A DNA stretch of 64,000 nucleotides from Planctomycetota bacterium (GTDB lineage: Bacteria > Planctomycetota > SZUA-567 > H5-PLA8). Shown here piece after piece: positions 49,548-58,758 of the stretch (position 1 is the first letter of the stretch; each line of letters opens with the position of its first letter). The stretch spans positions 1,426,001 to 1,490,000 of the forward strand of contig JAOSKN010000001.1 of NCBI GenBank assembly GCA_027493525.1. Direction: 5' to 3'. The position numbers and the translations under genes were made by a program. The notes under the pieces were generated by a model that worked only from the letters and a program-made list of their open reading frames with translations, was not told the origin of the DNA and made no database searches.

Positions 49548-50036
49548 TTAACTTTGTAACGTACTAAATTGGGCTCGCACGCGATTGAATATATCCTCGT
49601 CCATGACTGCCAAATTAAGGAAGATCCCTTCTGCAGCGTACGCGAAGGGGCGCAGGCGTGTCATTTGATCCCAGAAATTGACGATTAGGGGGTTTTTGGG
49701 AAGTGAACTTACCGAGTCTGCCAGCGCCCAAGTCGAATAATTCACAAACACCTCAAGGTCCCCAATCTCCTTCAATTCATTGAACACATACCATTCGGAA
49801 AAACCACAACTTGGGACCTCGCATAGGTCTTTTATTCTAGGACTGTATGCAAGTGCCTTCCTCGAAAACCAACCTGCTTTAATTTCTTCTGCACTCAACT
49901 TCAGCGGACCACTGTCAAAGCTGGTAACAACTACGTGCTTGCCAAGCACCAACTCGGGAGCATTTTCTACCAAGGAATCGAGGAAGCCTGTATCGGAATG
50001 AAGCCAGTAATACCCAGCCTGTTTCCCTTGATTCAT
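49548..50036 (-). CDS. Hypothetical protein of low GC content
   Basis: 162 aa, no family recognised. AAGGGA precedes the ATG at 50036. The sequence is soluble and rich in aromatic residues (YYWLHSDTGFLDSL, WYVFNEL, WDQMTRLRPFAY). Its base composition is much lower in GC than its neighbours, so it is probably acquired. The size and acidic/aromatic content recall immunity-type proteins, but that is guesswork. Confidence 0.6.
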   Translation of the reverse strand: MNQGKQAGYYWLHSDTGFLDSLVENAPELVLGKHVVVTSFDSGPLKLSAEEIKAGWFSRKALAYSPRIKDLCEVPSCGFSEWYVFNELKEIGDLEVFVNYSTWALADSVSSLPKNPLIVNFWDQMTRLRPFAYAAEGIFLNLAVMDEDIFNRVRAQFSTLQS

Positions 50037-50112
50037 GGCTTGTTCCCTTGTGTTGATTTTGGTTATGGTTCTTCAGCGAAGATTTGGCAACTAAATCCAG
50101 GACTCAGAGACC

Positions 50113-51237
50113 TTGGACGAATTTGCTCTCGGCGACCGCGCGCTCCTCGACGCGCCCGGCCGCGCCCTCCTGATCAGCCGCACGCCGCGGCGGCCGGCGC
50201 CGGGCACGCCGTGGGTGCGCGCGATCAGGGACGCCGTGGCCGCGAGCGCGGCAGCCGGCGAGGCGCTGGTCACCGGGCTCGGCCGCGACCCCTTCGACCT
50301 GGCGCTGGCCGCGTGCCGGGAAGCCGGCGGCGCGGCCGTCGTCGTCCTCCAGGACACCTTCGAACGCGATCCCTTTGTAAATGAAGCACGCGCCTGGCTG
50401 CCGGAGCGCCATCTTCTCGTCGCGCCCGAACGCCCGGACGAAACGCTCTTCCGCGCCGAACGCCTCGCCGCGCGCGACCGCCGCATCGGCGCGCTCGCCC
50501 GGCGCGCCTCGGTGCTCCACATCCGCGAGGGCGGGAACATGGAGCGAGCCGCCGCGGACCTCGCCGCGCGCGGCGTGAGCCTCGATTTATCCTTCCAGCT
50601 TCCCAACCTGGATGCGCCGACGCATCGCGCGCCCGGCCTCGGCGTCCGCTTCCGCGCCTTTGAGAATTGGAACGCCCTGACGCACTACACGCGCGAGCCC
50701 GACGGGGCTTGGCCGGACGAACCGCGCGCCGCGTACCTGGGCTGGCTGCTGGACGGGCGGCCCGACGAAACGCGCACGGGCCTCGATGCGCTGCGGCGCA
50801 TCCTCGCCATGCGCAGAATTCTCGGTTCGGGAAGACTGATGTCCGCGCGGACGCCGCTGGTCAGTTTCACCGCGCGCGCGCCGCACGACTTGCCCGAACT
50901 GCTGCGCTGGCGCAAGGGGCTCCGGCGCTGGACGTTTCGCCCCTACGGCATCGCGATCCGGCGCGAAGCGCTCGCGGACCTCGGCGCGCGGGCGGTGCGC
51001 TACCTGCACGACGCCGGCTTGAAGGCCCTGGCCCCTGAGGACCGGCTCTTCGCGCAGAAGCACGCGCCGCCCGAGACGGACTGGACAGGCGAGGCCGAGT
51101 GGCGGCTGCGCGGGGATCTGGATCTCGCCGCGCTGCCGTCCGGTTCGTGGCGCGCGCTGGTCCCCACGCGCGCGGAAGCCGCGGCGCTGGAATCCGCGAG
51201 CGGAAGTGCGGTTGCGTGGCTCGCGCGGGACCCCTAG
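50113..51237 (+). CDS. Hypothetical protein with a Rossmann-like N-terminus
   Basis: 374 aa from a TTG at 50113, the first possible start after an in-frame stop at 50092. The N-terminal part (VRAIRDAVAASAAAGEALVTGLGRDPFDLALAACREAGGAAVVVLQD) alternates helices and strands like a nucleotide- or DNA-binding Rossmann fold, loosely similar to DprA/LOG. No DprA or LOG motif (e.g. PGGxGT) is present, so I do not assign it. The rest is arginine-rich and without recognisable motif. The length and composition fit a genuine chromosomal gene. Confidence 0.6.
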   Translation: MDEFALGDRALLDAPGRALLISRTPRRPAPGTPWVRAIRDAVAASAAAGEALVTGLGRDPFDLALAACREAGGAAVVVLQDTFERDPFVNEARAWLPERHLLVAPERPDETLFRAERLAARDRRIGALARRASVLHIREGGNMERAAADLAARGVSLDLSFQLPNLDAPTHRAPGLGVRFRAFENWNALTHYTREPDGAWPDEPRAAYLGWLLDGRPDETRTGLDALRRILAMRRILGSGRLMSARTPLVSFTARAPHDLPELLRWRKGLRRWTFRPYGIAIRREALADLGARAVRYLHDAGLKALAPEDRLFAQKHAPPETDWTGEAEWRLRGDLDLAALPSGSWRALVPTRAEAAALESASGSAVAWLARDP

Positions 51238-51274
51238 CTTGCGCACGGACCTTATACCTAAGGAGAGACGACCC

Positions 51275-51637
51275 ATGTCCGAACAGACGGTTCCCGGCAC
51301 GATCTGCCATGTCGAGATTCCCGCGCCAGACCTGGAGAAGGCCAAGACCTTCTTTCGCGAGCAATTCGGCTGGACGATCCACGACAACCTCGGGCCCACC
51401 TACTGCCTCTGGAGCGCCGGCGGGCTCGGCGGCGGGTTCTCCTCCGAGATGGCCGTGGTCGAAGGCGGCTTGAACGTCATTCTGGCCGTCGACGACATCC
51501 CCGGGAAGCTCGAAGCGATCGCGCGTGCCGGCGGAAAATCCGTGCAGGGCAAGACCGAGATCGGCGGCGGACACGGCTTCTTCGCGCTCTTCAAGGATCC
51601 CAACGGCAACCGCCTGGGCTTATGGTCGAAGACCTGA
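51275..51637 (+). CDS. Glyoxalase/VOC-superfamily protein
   Basis: 120 aa, one VOC (glyoxalase-bleomycin-resistance fold) domain: ICHVEIPAPDLEKAKTFFREQFGWTI at the start, LILAVDDIPGKLEAIARAGGKSVQGKTEIGGGHGFFALFKDPNGNRLGLW at the end. His and Glu ligands are seen (CHVEIP; HGFFALFKDP; NRLGLW lacks the usual Glu). It may act as a dioxygenase, a thiol transferase or a metal-binding protein. AAGGAGAGAC precedes the ATG at 51275. Confidence 0.88.
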   Translation: MSEQTVPGTICHVEIPAPDLEKAKTFFREQFGWTIHDNLGPTYCLWSAGGLGGGFSSEMAVVEGGLNVILAVDDIPGKLEAIARAGGKSVQGKTEIGGGHGFFALFKDPNGNRLGLWSKT

Positions 51638-51718
51638 CCGTTCAGCCGGCGGGGCAATTGAAATCCGCGCGCGCCCGGCGTAGGCTCGTTCTTTACGCCG
51701 ACACCAGGGGGAATCCAC

Positions 51719-52756
51719 ATGCGCGCGGCCTTCATCCGGCAGTTCGGCGGCCCCGAGGTCGTCCAGATCGGGCAACTCGACCGGCCCAACCCCGGGCGCG
51801 GCGAGGTGCTGGTCAAAGTGAAGGCCTCGGCGCTGAACCACCTCGACGTCTGGGTGCGCAAGGGCCGCCCCGGCGCGGAGGCGAAAGGCGCGCACATCCT
51901 GGGCAGCGACGCGGCCGGCGTGGTCGAAAAGGTTGGCGAGGACGTCGAGGCCTTCGCGGTTGGCGACGAGGTCGTGGTCAACGCGGGCGTAAGTTGCATG
52001 AAGTGCGCGTGGTGCCGGCGCGGCGATCACAGCGAGTGCCCGCAGTTCAAGCTCCTCGGCTTCCAGCTTCCCGGCACGCACGCCGAGTACCTCGTCGCGC
52101 CGGCCTCGAACCTGGGACATAAGCCGCTGCACCTGACCTGGCCGGAGGCCGCGGCGCTGCCGCTGTCGCACCTGACCGCTTGGCACATGCTCTTTCCGCG
52201 CGCGCGCTTCCGCGTCGGCGAGACGGTCCTGATCCACGGCATCGGCGGCGGCGTGGCCTTGGCCGCGCTGCAGATCGTGAAGATGACCGGCGGCAAGGCG
52301 ATCGTGACGAGTTCCTCCGACGAGAAGCTCGCGCGCGCGAAGGAACTCGGCGCCGCCCACGGCCTCAACTACAAGACCGGCGGCGACGTGGCCGCGCAGG
52401 TGAAGGAGCTGACCGGCGGGCGCGGCGCGGACATCGCCTTCGACACCGTCGGCGCGCCGACTTTCCCCATCAGCTTCGCGGCCGTGCGCCGCGGCGGGCG
52501 GATCGTCACCTGCGGCGTCACCGGCGGACGCGAGGCGACCGTGAACCTGCAACTGCTCTACTGGAACCACATCAGCCTGATCGGCTCGACCATGGGCAGC
52601 CATGAAGACTTCCAGTGCCTGCTCCCCGCCGTCGGCATGTCGCACCTGCGCCCGGTCGTGGATAAGGTCTACAAACTGGAGCAGTACGCCGAGGCGGTGC
52701 GACGGATGGAGTCGGGCGCGCAATTCGGGAAAATCGTGCTGGATATCGACGCGTAA
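51719..52756 (+). CDS. Zinc-type alcohol dehydrogenase/quinone reductase family protein
   Basis: 345-aa MDR-family NAD(P)-dependent oxidoreductase. GxxVE-type start (MRAAFIRQFGGPEVVQIGQLDRPNPGRGEVLVKVKASALNHLDVWVRKG), structural zinc lobe with four Cys (CMKCAWCRRGDHSEC), NAD loop VLIHGIGGGVALAALQ, then GADIAFDTVGAPTF and GRIVTCGVTGG. The catalytic-zinc Cys (usually C at position 38-46) reads N in ALNHLDVW, as in quinone-oxidoreductase-like branches. The exact substrate is unknown. Confidence 0.88.
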   Translation: MRAAFIRQFGGPEVVQIGQLDRPNPGRGEVLVKVKASALNHLDVWVRKGRPGAEAKGAHILGSDAAGVVEKVGEDVEAFAVGDEVVVNAGVSCMKCAWCRRGDHSECPQFKLLGFQLPGTHAEYLVAPASNLGHKPLHLTWPEAAALPLSHLTAWHMLFPRARFRVGETVLIHGIGGGVALAALQIVKMTGGKAIVTSSSDEKLARAKELGAAHGLNYKTGGDVAAQVKELTGGRGADIAFDTVGAPTFPISFAAVRRGGRIVTCGVTGGREATVNLQLLYWNHISLIGSTMGSHEDFQCLLPAVGMSHLRPVVDKVYKLEQYAEAVRRMESGAQFGKIVLDIDA

Positions 52757-52829
52757 CCCGGCGCGGCCCGGCCGCGCTTAGGGCGGTCTTCGAAACGACC
52801 GGGAGGCGCCGGTCTACCATGAGTGCTTC

Positions 52830-53453
52830 ATGACAGAACCCCCATATGCGCGGAACCCCATAGATAACTGGCTGGGGCGATTGCTTCGCTTGCTACTCGC
52901 GTGCCTGATTGGGATGTGCAGCTATTTCATGTGGCGCGTCTCCGAAGTAGTGCGGCGAATCGAGGAAACCGTCGTCTCGGTGAGTACCGACGTAAAACAG
53001 GTCACGCAAACCGCCGCGAACATGTCCAAACGGGTGGACGAAATCGCGGTAAAGCTCGATCGCCTGGAGACGGCAACCAAAGAGAAGCTGCATCTCGATG
53101 AGGCCCGGCACCTCAAAGATGAAGTCAAGAGTTTGATCGATGACGAGGCCGACAGGAATCTACCGGCCGAAGCGCGCAAAGAGATCGAGTACCTGCTCGA
53201 GAAAGTCAAGGCGTCCGGACTCAAATTCACCTACGACGACCACGTGCGCTCGGCGTCTTATTACTACGCGAAGTTGTACGCCAAATACAAAATCTACGCA
53301 CATACACTCGACTCAGCGGAAGACTTCATCGAGCGCGTCGCCACCCGATCGGTTGGCGGAAATCCCTATTCTGTCATAGACGGCGAAACGCGGACTCCCT
53401 TGAACAAGTGGCTGGCCAAGCATCTACAAGAAGCGCGCAGGCAGGAAAGATGA
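52830..53453 (+). CDS. DUF5329-like membrane-anchored coiled-coil protein
   Basis: 207 aa. One helix near the N-terminus (LLRLLLACLIGMCSYFMW), then a coiled coil (VVRRIEETVVSVSTDVKQVTQTAANMSKRVDEIAVKLDRLETATKEKL). The C-terminal half (ARKEIEYLLEKVKASGLKFTYDD...YYAKLYAKYKIYA...AEDFIERVATRSVGGNPYSVIDGETRTPLNKWLAKHLQEAR) follows the layout of the DUF5329 family. No function is known. Confidence 0.75.
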   Translation: MTEPPYARNPIDNWLGRLLRLLLACLIGMCSYFMWRVSEVVRRIEETVVSVSTDVKQVTQTAANMSKRVDEIAVKLDRLETATKEKLHLDEARHLKDEVKSLIDDEADRNLPAEARKEIEYLLEKVKASGLKFTYDDHVRSASYYYAKLYAKYKIYAHTLDSAEDFIERVATRSVGGNPYSVIDGETRTPLNKWLAKHLQEARRQER

Positions 53454-53642
53454 TTGAAGCGAATGACTTGCTACTTTGGAATCACAACTGAACCGCAGCA
53501 TGACGCTATGTTTCGAAGATACCATGTGAAACCTCTCGTAACGCTCACGCGCGAATATCGGCACGAAAGCAGCCGGCGCAAGAAACGCACGAAGGGCGGC
53601 CCGTCTGCGCCCTGAAGTTCATTTTTTCATCCTCAGTTTTGC

Positions 53643-56267
53643 CTACTTGGCCAGCTCCGCCAGCCGCTTGAGCATCGTCTCGCGCGCCGCGCTGAGCTTC
53701 TCGTCGGACCAGGCCGCTTCATCTTTCTTGTATCCTTCCACGCTCCACGCTTGCAAGGCGGGGTCGCCGGCCGGGGCGAGCTGCTCCAGCGTGGCGCGGA
53801 TGCGCAGGTCGAGAAGCCCCTCGCGCGTGCCGAGCCAGAGCGGCGTCTTGAGCGCGCCCAGCTCGCGGTGCACCAGGAAGCAGCCGAAGGACGGCTCGCG
53901 CCCGTCGAGGTTGTAAAACGCGAAGCCCTGCGTGAAGCAGCCGATCCACTGCATGCGCCCTTCGGCGCCGAGCTTCGCGCCGCGCCAGGCGTGCAGCCCC
54001 ATGCCGTAGCGGTCGAGCCCGTTGTTGTAGACCCAGGGATGCTGGCCCTGTTCCTTCATAACCTTCAGGCTCTCGGCGTCGTGAAGGTTCACGGCGGGCG
54101 CGTAGGTGTTTGCGGCGAGCTTCCGCCACAACTCGTCGGCGCCGTGGAAACTGGTGTAGCCGATGGTGCGGATGCCGGTGGCGGTGAACGGCGCGACGTG
54201 CCCGATGGCGACGTTCTTCTCGTCGGGCGTGCCGGGCTCGTCGTAGGCGTAGACGTAATGCGGGGGCATGCCGCGCGCCTCGAGGTCCTGGATCGCCGCG
54301 GCCCACGCCGCGGGATCCTTCGCGCCGTACTTGATCCCCGGAAGGAAGCCGCCGTAGGGCACGATCGCGCGGACCGGGCCGTACTTCCGCGCCAGTTCGA
54401 TATAGCGTTCGGGGTTGGCGCCTTTGAACGCGGGCTTTGCTCCGGACGCGTCGAGCCTCCAGTCCAGCCCCGGCCCGCCGCTCAGCGCCGTCAGCCCCGC
54501 GCGCATCTGCTCTTTCAGGAAGTTCTCCTGGAGCTTCCACCACGTCGCCTCGTCGAGCGCGCCCGGTCCGAAGGGCAGCGCGTTGCAGAAGAGCCCCAGC
54601 GGGAACGGCGTCGCTTCGAGCGCGACCGGGAGCACCCGGATCGCGAACGAGACGCTCGCGGTGGCGTTCGGCGCGCTCAGTTTGATCTCGGCCTGATAGT
54701 TGCCCGCCGGGCAATCGGCCGGGATTTCGTACTCCACCGCCAGCGAACGCGCGCAAGCGGGGCCCACGCCGAACTCCGCGGCCGGGCGGTAGTGGTTGAC
54801 TTCCAGCCACGCGGCGCCGACGCCGTACGCGCGGCTGGGCAGGTAGCGGCCGTACGAGACCGCGGGCGCGGGCAGCGGGCCGGGCGCGGGGGCCTCGACC
54901 TTCACCTGCACCTCGCTCTTGGCGTACACGCCGAGCTGGACCGTGACGCGCTGGCCGCGCGCGGCAAGCACCTCCTTGAGCGGCGCGCGGGGCGCCTGCT
55001 CCGGCCAGTCGCGCGGATAGACCTGCGCGCCCGGCGGCAGCGCGTGCAGGACCAGCGCCGCGTTCGGCGCCGCGCGACCCTCGCCGCGCCGCCCGCGGTC
55101 CTGCGCGACGAAGGTCGTCGCAATCGCCTCGCGCTGCCGGGCCTCGTGCGCGGCGAGGAACGCTTTGCCCTCGTCGGTGTCCGGGGCCAGGATCAGTCCG
55201 GCCACGCGGAGCGGATAGCCAATGAGGCCCGTCACGTGCAGCGTGAAGACGTTGGCGCCCTTGGCCGCCTCGAACGTGAAGCTCGTGATCGCGTGCGCGG
55301 GCCAGACGCAGGTCTCGGCGAGCTTTGCCATATCGGTCAGCTCGACGTCCTGGAAGAAGAAGTGCGGCCCGTCGGGGGTGAACTCGTGCGCGCTCACGGC
55401 CGCGCCGTTGAGCTTCAGCTCGGCCTTCGCGTACCCGGCGAACTCGTCCTCCCAGAACCCGCCCCGTTCGTAGGCGATCCAGCCGAGGTATTTCCCGCCG
55501 GGCAGGTCCACCTGGAAGCCTTTATCGGGCCAAGCCACTCCGTCGCCGAGCAGCGGCGTGGGGAAGGACATGTTCTTGCCCAGCGCGCGGCCGTCGGCAA
55601 GGAGGCCAAAACCCTTCGCCGCGTCGAAGCGGGTGTTGTGGAAGACCCCTTGGAAGTCGCGCATCACCTGCGTGCCGGCCTTCCCGAAATCGAAGGCGAA
55701 GCCGCCGGCGGTCTCCAGCTTCTTCAGCTTCACGACCTCGATCTTGTCGATGAAGACCGGCCCCGAACCCTGGTTGGTGAAGGAAAGGCGGGTGATGTTC
55801 CCGGTGTCGATGGGCGTCTTGATCTTGCCGCGGTAGGGCTTGTTCTCTTCCCCGCGCCAAAGCGCGCCGCTGATGTCCAGTTCGACGGTCTGCTCGCCGG
55901 GCGGCACGCCGAATCCGTTCTGGTGCCGCTCGTGGAAGGAGGTGTGCTGGTCCTGGAGCTCGAAGCCCACGCTCGCGGCCTGCTCGCCCGCGTTCTGCAT
56001 GTGCACGCGCAGGACGCTGTAGCCCTTCCAGTCGCGCAGCTTCAGCGTGGAGAGCGCCGACATGAGGCCCGGATCGATGCGCAGCGAGCGCTCGCCGTCG
56101 GCCTTCCAATCTTTCGAGAACGCCACCTCGCCGGGCTTGTCGCCGGGCCACTTGCTCACCTCGAAGTCCTGCTCGAAGTCCTGGACGACGGCTGATTCGA
56201 GTTCCTGCGCGTGCACGGCGGCCGGCAGGCCCAGGCACAGCACGAGAACCAGCGCGGCAGGTTTCAT
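53643..56267 (-). CDS. Secreted glycoside hydrolase-like protein (GH123/DUF4091 type)
   Basis: 874 aa with a signal peptide (MKPAALVLVLCLGLPAAVHAQE). The first half is beta-rich, with carbohydrate-binding-like domains (VVQDFEQDFEVSKWPGDKPGEVAFSKDWKADGERSLRIDPG). The C-terminal half (about residues 560-800) is a barrel with HYVYAYDEPGTPDEKN, where the Asp-Glu pair (DE) is the catalytic signature of DUF4091/GH123 enzymes, then YTSFHGADELW, WVYNNGLDRYGMGLHAW and LGTREGLLDLRIRATLEQL. It probably breaks down a complex glycan outside the cytoplasm. AAAGGA lies before the ATG at 56267. Confidence 0.85.
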   Translation of the reverse strand: MKPAALVLVLCLGLPAAVHAQELESAVVQDFEQDFEVSKWPGDKPGEVAFSKDWKADGERSLRIDPGLMSALSTLKLRDWKGYSVLRVHMQNAGEQAASVGFELQDQHTSFHERHQNGFGVPPGEQTVELDISGALWRGEENKPYRGKIKTPIDTGNITRLSFTNQGSGPVFIDKIEVVKLKKLETAGGFAFDFGKAGTQVMRDFQGVFHNTRFDAAKGFGLLADGRALGKNMSFPTPLLGDGVAWPDKGFQVDLPGGKYLGWIAYERGGFWEDEFAGYAKAELKLNGAAVSAHEFTPDGPHFFFQDVELTDMAKLAETCVWPAHAITSFTFEAAKGANVFTLHVTGLIGYPLRVAGLILAPDTDEGKAFLAAHEARQREAIATTFVAQDRGRRGEGRAAPNAALVLHALPPGAQVYPRDWPEQAPRAPLKEVLAARGQRVTVQLGVYAKSEVQVKVEAPAPGPLPAPAVSYGRYLPSRAYGVGAAWLEVNHYRPAAEFGVGPACARSLAVEYEIPADCPAGNYQAEIKLSAPNATASVSFAIRVLPVALEATPFPLGLFCNALPFGPGALDEATWWKLQENFLKEQMRAGLTALSGGPGLDWRLDASGAKPAFKGANPERYIELARKYGPVRAIVPYGGFLPGIKYGAKDPAAWAAAIQDLEARGMPPHYVYAYDEPGTPDEKNVAIGHVAPFTATGIRTIGYTSFHGADELWRKLAANTYAPAVNLHDAESLKVMKEQGQHPWVYNNGLDRYGMGLHAWRGAKLGAEGRMQWIGCFTQGFAFYNLDGREPSFGCFLVHRELGALKTPLWLGTREGLLDLRIRATLEQLAPAGDPALQAWSVEGYKKDEAAWSDEKLSAARETMLKRLAELAK

Positions 56268-56504
56268 CGATGATCCTTTCGAGACCGGAACGAAGCGGGT
56301 CGGCAACGACAAACACCGATGGACATTACACCGCGCAGGCGCAGGAAGTTGAAGGGAAAGTCAGGCGCAAGCGATGGACCTGAAGCGGGAATTCCAAACG
56401 GCAAGGACCACCAATAATCAGGCAATGGCTCAAACAGCAAACATCACAAAACTTCCTTCCAACCCCTGCCGTTCTCCGTGCCTCCGTGGTAAATCCGCAC
56501 GCCG

Positions 56505-57560
56505 TTACCTGTGATCCACCTTCACCGGCTCGTGCGTCTCCGCGCTCTGATAAATCGCCACGCAGAGCGCCAGCGCTTTGCGCGCTTCCTCGCCGCTGAT
56601 GAGGGGCGTCGTGTCCTCGCGGATCGCCTTGGCGAAGTCCGCGAAGTACGCGCCGCGCTCGTCGGTCCCGTACAAGCCCTTCCCCACATCCACGTCCGTC
56701 CACTGCCCCTTGGTCAGGCCCGGCACGCCCTCGCGGGCGGTGTAGACGCGCAGCGGCGAGGCCAGCACGAGCTGCCCTTCGCTGCCGTAGAGCCGGTCGC
56801 CGAAGGACTCCTTGCCGCGCGCGCAGCTCATCGCGTCGATGCTCCCGATCGCGCCGCCGCGGAAGTGCACGACCGCGGAGATGTTGTCCTCGACCTCCAC
56901 CGGCGTCAGGTGCGTGGCCGCCTCGGCGTAGACGCGCTCGGGGACGAGTCCCGTGAGCCAGAGCACGAAATCGAGGTTGTGGCTCAGGTTCATCACCAGC
57001 ACGCCGCCGCCGGACTTCTCCTTGCTCTGCCGCCAGTCGCTCTTCGCGCGCCCCGTGTAGCCGCCGGACCAGTAGCTCTCGGGCTTGTCCGCGGCGACGT
57101 GGACCTGGTAGCGCAGGATCTTCCCGATCGCGCCGGCCTCGACGAGTTCCTTCGCCTTCCGCACCATCCCCGAGTAGCGCGAGATGTAGTTGATCGAGAG
57201 CTTCACGCCGGCCGCGTGGCAGGCGGCGATCATCTCGTCGGCCTGTGCCAGCGTGCAGGCGATGGGCTTCTCGCAGGCCACGTGCTTCCCGGCCTTGGCG
57301 GCCTGGATCGCCAGGGGCGCGTGCAGGAAGTGCGGCGTGCTGAGCACCACCGCGTCCACGTCGTTGCGCGCGAGCAGCGCGTCCACCTGCGTCACCGCCG
57401 GGACGCCCAGCCGCTCGCCGGTGTCCTTCGCCAGCCCTTCGACCACGTCCTGCACCGCCGCGATCGCGCAGGATTCGGACAAGCCTTGCAGCGCCTTCAC
57501 CGAGTGCATGGCGATCTCGCCGCAGCCGATCAGGCCGAAACGGACGGGGGAGGCGGGCAT
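56505..57560 (-). CDS. Gfo/Idh/MocA-family NAD(P)-dependent oxidoreductase
   Basis: 351 aa. The dinucleotide loop FGLIGCGEIAMHSVKALQG, then DVDAVVLSTPHFLHAPLAIQAAKAGKHVACEKPIACTLAQADEMIAA with the family EKP motif, and NLSHNLDFVLWLTG with the His of the GFO_IDH_MocA C-terminal domain. Such enzymes oxidise or reduce sugars and inositols. It precedes a secreted glycosidase on the same strand, so a role in using the released sugar is possible. Confidence 0.92.
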   Translation of the reverse strand: MPASPVRFGLIGCGEIAMHSVKALQGLSESCAIAAVQDVVEGLAKDTGERLGVPAVTQVDALLARNDVDAVVLSTPHFLHAPLAIQAAKAGKHVACEKPIACTLAQADEMIAACHAAGVKLSINYISRYSGMVRKAKELVEAGAIGKILRYQVHVAADKPESYWSGGYTGRAKSDWRQSKEKSGGGVLVMNLSHNLDFVLWLTGLVPERVYAEAATHLTPVEVEDNISAVVHFRGGAIGSIDAMSCARGKESFGDRLYGSEGQLVLASPLRVYTAREGVPGLTKGQWTDVDVGKGLYGTDERGAYFADFAKAIREDTTPLISGEEARKALALCVAIYQSAETHEPVKVDHR

Positions 57561-57628
57561 GGTGAGGGCTCCTTATGAGACAACATCGAGTTGAAAAAGG
57601 ACATTGCCTAATGCGCCGGACAGCTCTT

Positions 57629-57712
57629 GAAACGTGAAAACGGCTCAGAAGCGGCAGCTAAACGAAAGCCGCTGCCTTCGGGTCCCTTCACGTTTCACGT
57701 TTTACGTTTCTC
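57629..57712. repeat. Inverted heptamer-type repeat ACGTTTC overlapping lipA's end
   Basis: GAAACGTGAAAACG (from 57629) is repeated in inverse as CACGTTTCACGTTTTACGTTTC (about 57689-57710), built from 7-base units ACGTTTC and ACGTTTT. The TGA stop of lipA (complement of 57695-57697) lies inside the right arm. Confidence 0.75.
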
Positions 57713-58645
57713 GCCGTACCCTTCCAGCACCTGCTCCGCCTGGTAACTGCTGCGCACGAATGGCCCGCAGGCGGCGGCCTTGAAGCCGATCGAGAGCGCG
57801 TACTCCTCGTAGCGCCGGAAGGTGTCCGGCGTGACGAATTCGGCCACGGGCAGATGCTCGGGACTCGGGCGCAGGTACTGCCCGACGGTCAGGATCTCGC
57901 AGCCGGCCTCGCGCAGTTCGTCGAGCGTGACGCGGACTTCGTCGAAGCGCTCGCCCAGCCCGACCATCAGCCCGCTCTTGGTGGGCAGGGCCGGGTCGAG
58001 GCGTTTGACGAGGCTCAGCACGCGCAGGCTGCGCCGGTAGTCGCCCTGCGGGCGGACGGGCGGATGCAGGCGCTCGACGGTCTCGGTGTTATGGTTGAAG
58101 ACGCCGGGGCGGGCCTCGACGACCGTGCGCAGGCAGTCCTCGCGCGCGTGGAAGTCCGGCGTGAGCACCTCGACGACCAGCTCGGGGCCGCAGGCGGCCT
58201 TGAGCGCGGCGATGGTGCGGGCGAAGTGCGCGGCGCCCTCGTCGGGCAGGTCGTCGCGCGCGACGCTGGTGACGACGACGTGGCGCAGGCCGAGCTGCTT
58301 CGTGGCTTCGGCGACGCGCTCGGGCTCGTCGGCCAGCGCCAGGAGGCTCTCGCCGCGCCCGGTCTTGACCGCGCAGAAGTGGCAGGCGCGCGTGCAGTGC
58401 TCGCCGAGGATCATGAAGGTCGCCGCGCCGCGGTTCCAGCACTCGCCCAGGTTGGGGCATTCGGCCGACTGGCAGACGGTGTTGAGCTTCAGGCCGGCCA
58501 GGAGTTCCTGGGTGCGGGTGTCGTAGCGCGCGGGCCAGGGCTTGCGCAGCCACTCGGGAAACTCGCGCACGCGCTTGCGTTCGGGCCGCGGGTAAAAGCT
58601 CCCATCGCGGCCGTCCGAAGCTGGGGACACATCGTGCTCCTGCAT
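57695..58645 (-). CDS. lipA: Lipoyl synthase LipA
   Basis: 316-aa radical-SAM enzyme that inserts sulfur into octanoyl groups to make lipoate. Auxiliary cluster CQSAECPNLGEC and SAM cluster CTRACHFCAV are both intact, as are NHNTETVERLHPPVRPQGDYRRSL, KSGLMVGLGERFDEV and GPFVRSSYQAEQV. The tail (GYGEKRKT) runs into the repeat at 57629-57712. It is alone here; lipB or PDH genes are not in the window. Confidence 0.95.
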   Translation of the reverse strand: MQEHDVSPASDGRDGSFYPRPERKRVREFPEWLRKPWPARYDTRTQELLAGLKLNTVCQSAECPNLGECWNRGAATFMILGEHCTRACHFCAVKTGRGESLLALADEPERVAEATKQLGLRHVVVTSVARDDLPDEGAAHFARTIAALKAACGPELVVEVLTPDFHAREDCLRTVVEARPGVFNHNTETVERLHPPVRPQGDYRRSLRVLSLVKRLDPALPTKSGLMVGLGERFDEVRVTLDELREAGCEILTVGQYLRPSPEHLPVAEFVTPDTFRRYEEYALSIGFKAAACGPFVRSSYQAEQVLEGYGEKRKT

Positions 58646-58758
58646 CCCATCCTTCTATCACCGGCCGGCCCGAGTTTCAAAGCGAGCCGTGCAGCAGCGC
58701 GCGGCCCGGGGGCTCTTGCTCTTTGAGGCCGATACGCAGGGGCCGGGAGAGCAGACCG

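Noticed and set aside
50113..51237. DprA/LOG family assignment for the Rossmann-like protein
   Set aside because: No PGGxGTxxE or DprA G-S-G-x-A motif is seen, so the product is left unassigned.
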